Shown: positions 62,972 to 64,000 of the stretch, in pieces
Layout: every line of letters begins with the position of its first letter
Position numbering within the stretch: the first letter of the stretch is position 1
Assembly (NCBI GenBank): GCA_035528575.1
Contig: DATKYK010000016.1
Span: forward strand, 1-64,000
Source: Dehalococcoidia bacterium
GTDB taxonomy: Bacteria; Chloroflexota; Dehalococcoidia; E44-bin15
Direction of reading: 5' to 3'
Length of the DNA stretch: 64,000 nucleotides
Translations under genes and position numbers: made by a program
The notes under the pieces: model-generated
What the model was told of the DNA's origin: nothing
Databases searched by the model: none
What the model saw: only the letters and a program-made list of their open reading frames with translations

Positions 62972-64000
62972 GAATCTATAACACCCTCTCTGGTCGAAAA
63001 GAGGAATTTACCCCGGGGGGCGACCCGATAAAGATATACGTCTGCGGGGTTACCCCCTATAGCGAGTGCCACATCGGGCACGCTATGAGCTATATCATCT
63101 TCGATGTAATAAGGCGTTATCTTGAGTTTCGCGGATACCGGGTGAGATACGTTCAGAACTTTACCGATGTCGATGACAAGATTATCGCCCGCGCCAGTCA
63201 ATCAGGTCTTTCCACCCAGGAGCTGGCCCAGAAGTTTATCGAGCAGTACCACTCAGACATGGATGCCCTTAATGTAAAAAGGGCCGATGACTACCCCAGG
63301 GCTACTGAGGAAATCCCCAAGATCATCGAGGTCGTCTCCGGCCTTATTGAAAGCGGACACGCCTATCAATCAGGGAATGATGTCTATTTCCGGTTGAGTA
63401 GCTTTCCCCAGTACGGAAAGCTGAGCCACCGAAGCCTGAGCGAGATGATGACGGGCACCAGTTGCGATGAAAAAAGCAATAAAGAGCATGCGATGGACTT
63501 CGCACTATGGAAGGCGGCCAAGCCCGGTGAGCCTCAGTGGGAGAGCCCCTGGGGCCAGGGGAGGCCCGGCTGGCACATCGAGTGCAGCGCCATGTCCCTA
63601 AAATACCTGGGTGAGACACTTGATATTCATGGCGGAGGGCAGGACCTAGTATTCCCCCACCACGAGAACGAGATCGCCCAGTCAGAAGCCTTCACTGGCG
63701 TTAGCCCATTTGCTCGGTACTGGATGCACAACGGGCTGATGCAGCTCGGTGAGGAGAAGATGAGCAAATCACTGGGCAATCTTATTACGGTTAAAGAGGC
63801 ACTGGAGCGCTATAGCGCCGATGCCATCAGGCTCTTTGTCCTAAGCTCCCACTACCGAAGCCCCCTTACCTATACCGAGGATGGGTTAGAAGCTGCTCAT
63901 AGAGGGTCAGTGAGGCTCCGCCTTGCAGCGCATCGCGAGAGCGGCGATGGTCCACCAGTGCCCCAGGCTGCGACTTGCCGCCAGCGCTTCACCCAGGCCA
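62968..64000 (+). CDS. cysS: Cysteinyl-tRNA synthetase, 5' part
   Basis: This gene runs off the window end with 344 codons visible. The start MRIYNTLSG overlaps ispF by four bases. The zinc ligand C26 (YVCGVTP), the HIGH motif CHIGHA at 34-39, the [10 protein letters not shown] zinc region near 197 and KMSKSLGN near 265 identify CysRS. It charges tRNA-Cys. The order ispD-ispF-cysS is widespread in bacteria. Confidence 0.96.
   Translation, partial: MRIYNTLSGRKEEFTPGGDPIKIYVCGVTPYSECHIGHAMSYIIFDVIRRYLEFRGYRVRYVQNFTDVDDKIIARASQSGLSTQELAQKFIEQYHSDMDALNVKRADDYPRATEEIPKIIEVVSGLIESGHAYQSGNDVYFRLSSFPQYGKLSHRSLSEMMTGTSCDEKSNKEHAMDFALWKAAKPGEPQWESPWGQGRPGWHIECSAMSLKYLGETLDIHGGGQDLVFPHHENEIAQSEAFTGVSPFARYWMHNGLMQLGEEKMSKSLGNLITVKEALERYSADAIRLFVLSSHYRSPLTYTEDGLEAAHRGSVRLRLAAHRESGDGPPVPQAATCRQRFTQA

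Overview
The window is a 64 kb piece of a bacterial chromosome that reads like an anaerobic Chloroflexota genome, most plausibly Dehalococcoidia. This is inferred from gene content and style, not from a marker phylogeny: oxygen-sensitive tungsten/molybdenum and Fe-S enzymes, repeated thiolase/DUF35/acyl-CoA modules, a MEP isoprenoid operon of the form PIN-TRAM, ispD, ispF, cysS, and a dnaJ-hspR-clpB heat-shock operon. There are no rRNA genes, CRISPR arrays, prophage or intact insertion sequences. One tRNA (Gln, CTG) is present.

Layout. 1-5354: end of a family 2 glycosyltransferase, a nicotinamidase/nicotinate phosphoribosyltransferase fusion, and an overlapping trio of 2-hydroxyacid dehydrogenase, FGGY kinase and class II aldolase. 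5641-10561: a thioesterase, then an AGPS/GlcD-like flavoprotein, a GlpC/GlcF-like Fe-S subunit, a second FGGY kinase and the broken N-terminus of a glycerol-operon-type flavoprotein. 10914-12920: a helix-turn-helix/ferredoxin protein and an SDR. 12952-19008 (minus): acyl-CoA ligase, a degenerate HMG-CoA-synthase-like protein fused to DUF35, an SCP2-type thiolase, an acyl-CoA dehydrogenase and a small charged protein. 19092-21389 (minus): zinc-ribbon protein, LemA and HtpX. 22040-25576: an orphan histidine kinase with seven PAS domains. 26019-33367: three paralogous DUF6125-like proteins around a molybdopterin oxidoreductase, a transglutaminase-like protein, an aldehyde:ferredoxin oxidoreductase and a methyltransferase.

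33916-49093: FxsA, an orphan 238-residue protein, a thiolase-DUF35 pair, a two-span membrane protein, tRNA-Gln, gltX, glnS and a decayed second gltX, then RDD protein, rluD-like, lspA, DUF72, DUF123, rarA, a frameshifted TPR protein and a RelE/ParE-type toxin-antitoxin pair. 49542-51892: a full AmmeMemoRadiSam set with the Memo and AMMECR1 parts fused. 52138-54744: a CoA-centred operon (coaE, NDP-forming acyl-CoA ligase alpha subunit, CoA pyrophosphatase). 54896-59357: hsp20 divergent from dnaJ-like, hspR and clpB, with two consensus sigma-70 promoters back to back. 59690-64000: a VTT-domain membrane protein, then PIN-TRAM, ispD, ispF and a cysS cut off by the window end.

Four copies of a MITE-like element (79-130 bp, ends GAGAC-GCTGAAA) lie between genes at 12009, 35062, 40095 and 49158; two of them flank or adjoin the Glu/Gln synthetase island. 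The strongest leads for new biology are the HMGCS-like/DUF35 fusion that has lost its catalytic residues beside a thiolase, the flavoprotein/Fe-S/kinase module, the DUF6125-like paralogues beside a molybdenum enzyme, the NAD-salvage fusion, and the AmmeMemoRadiSam locus.
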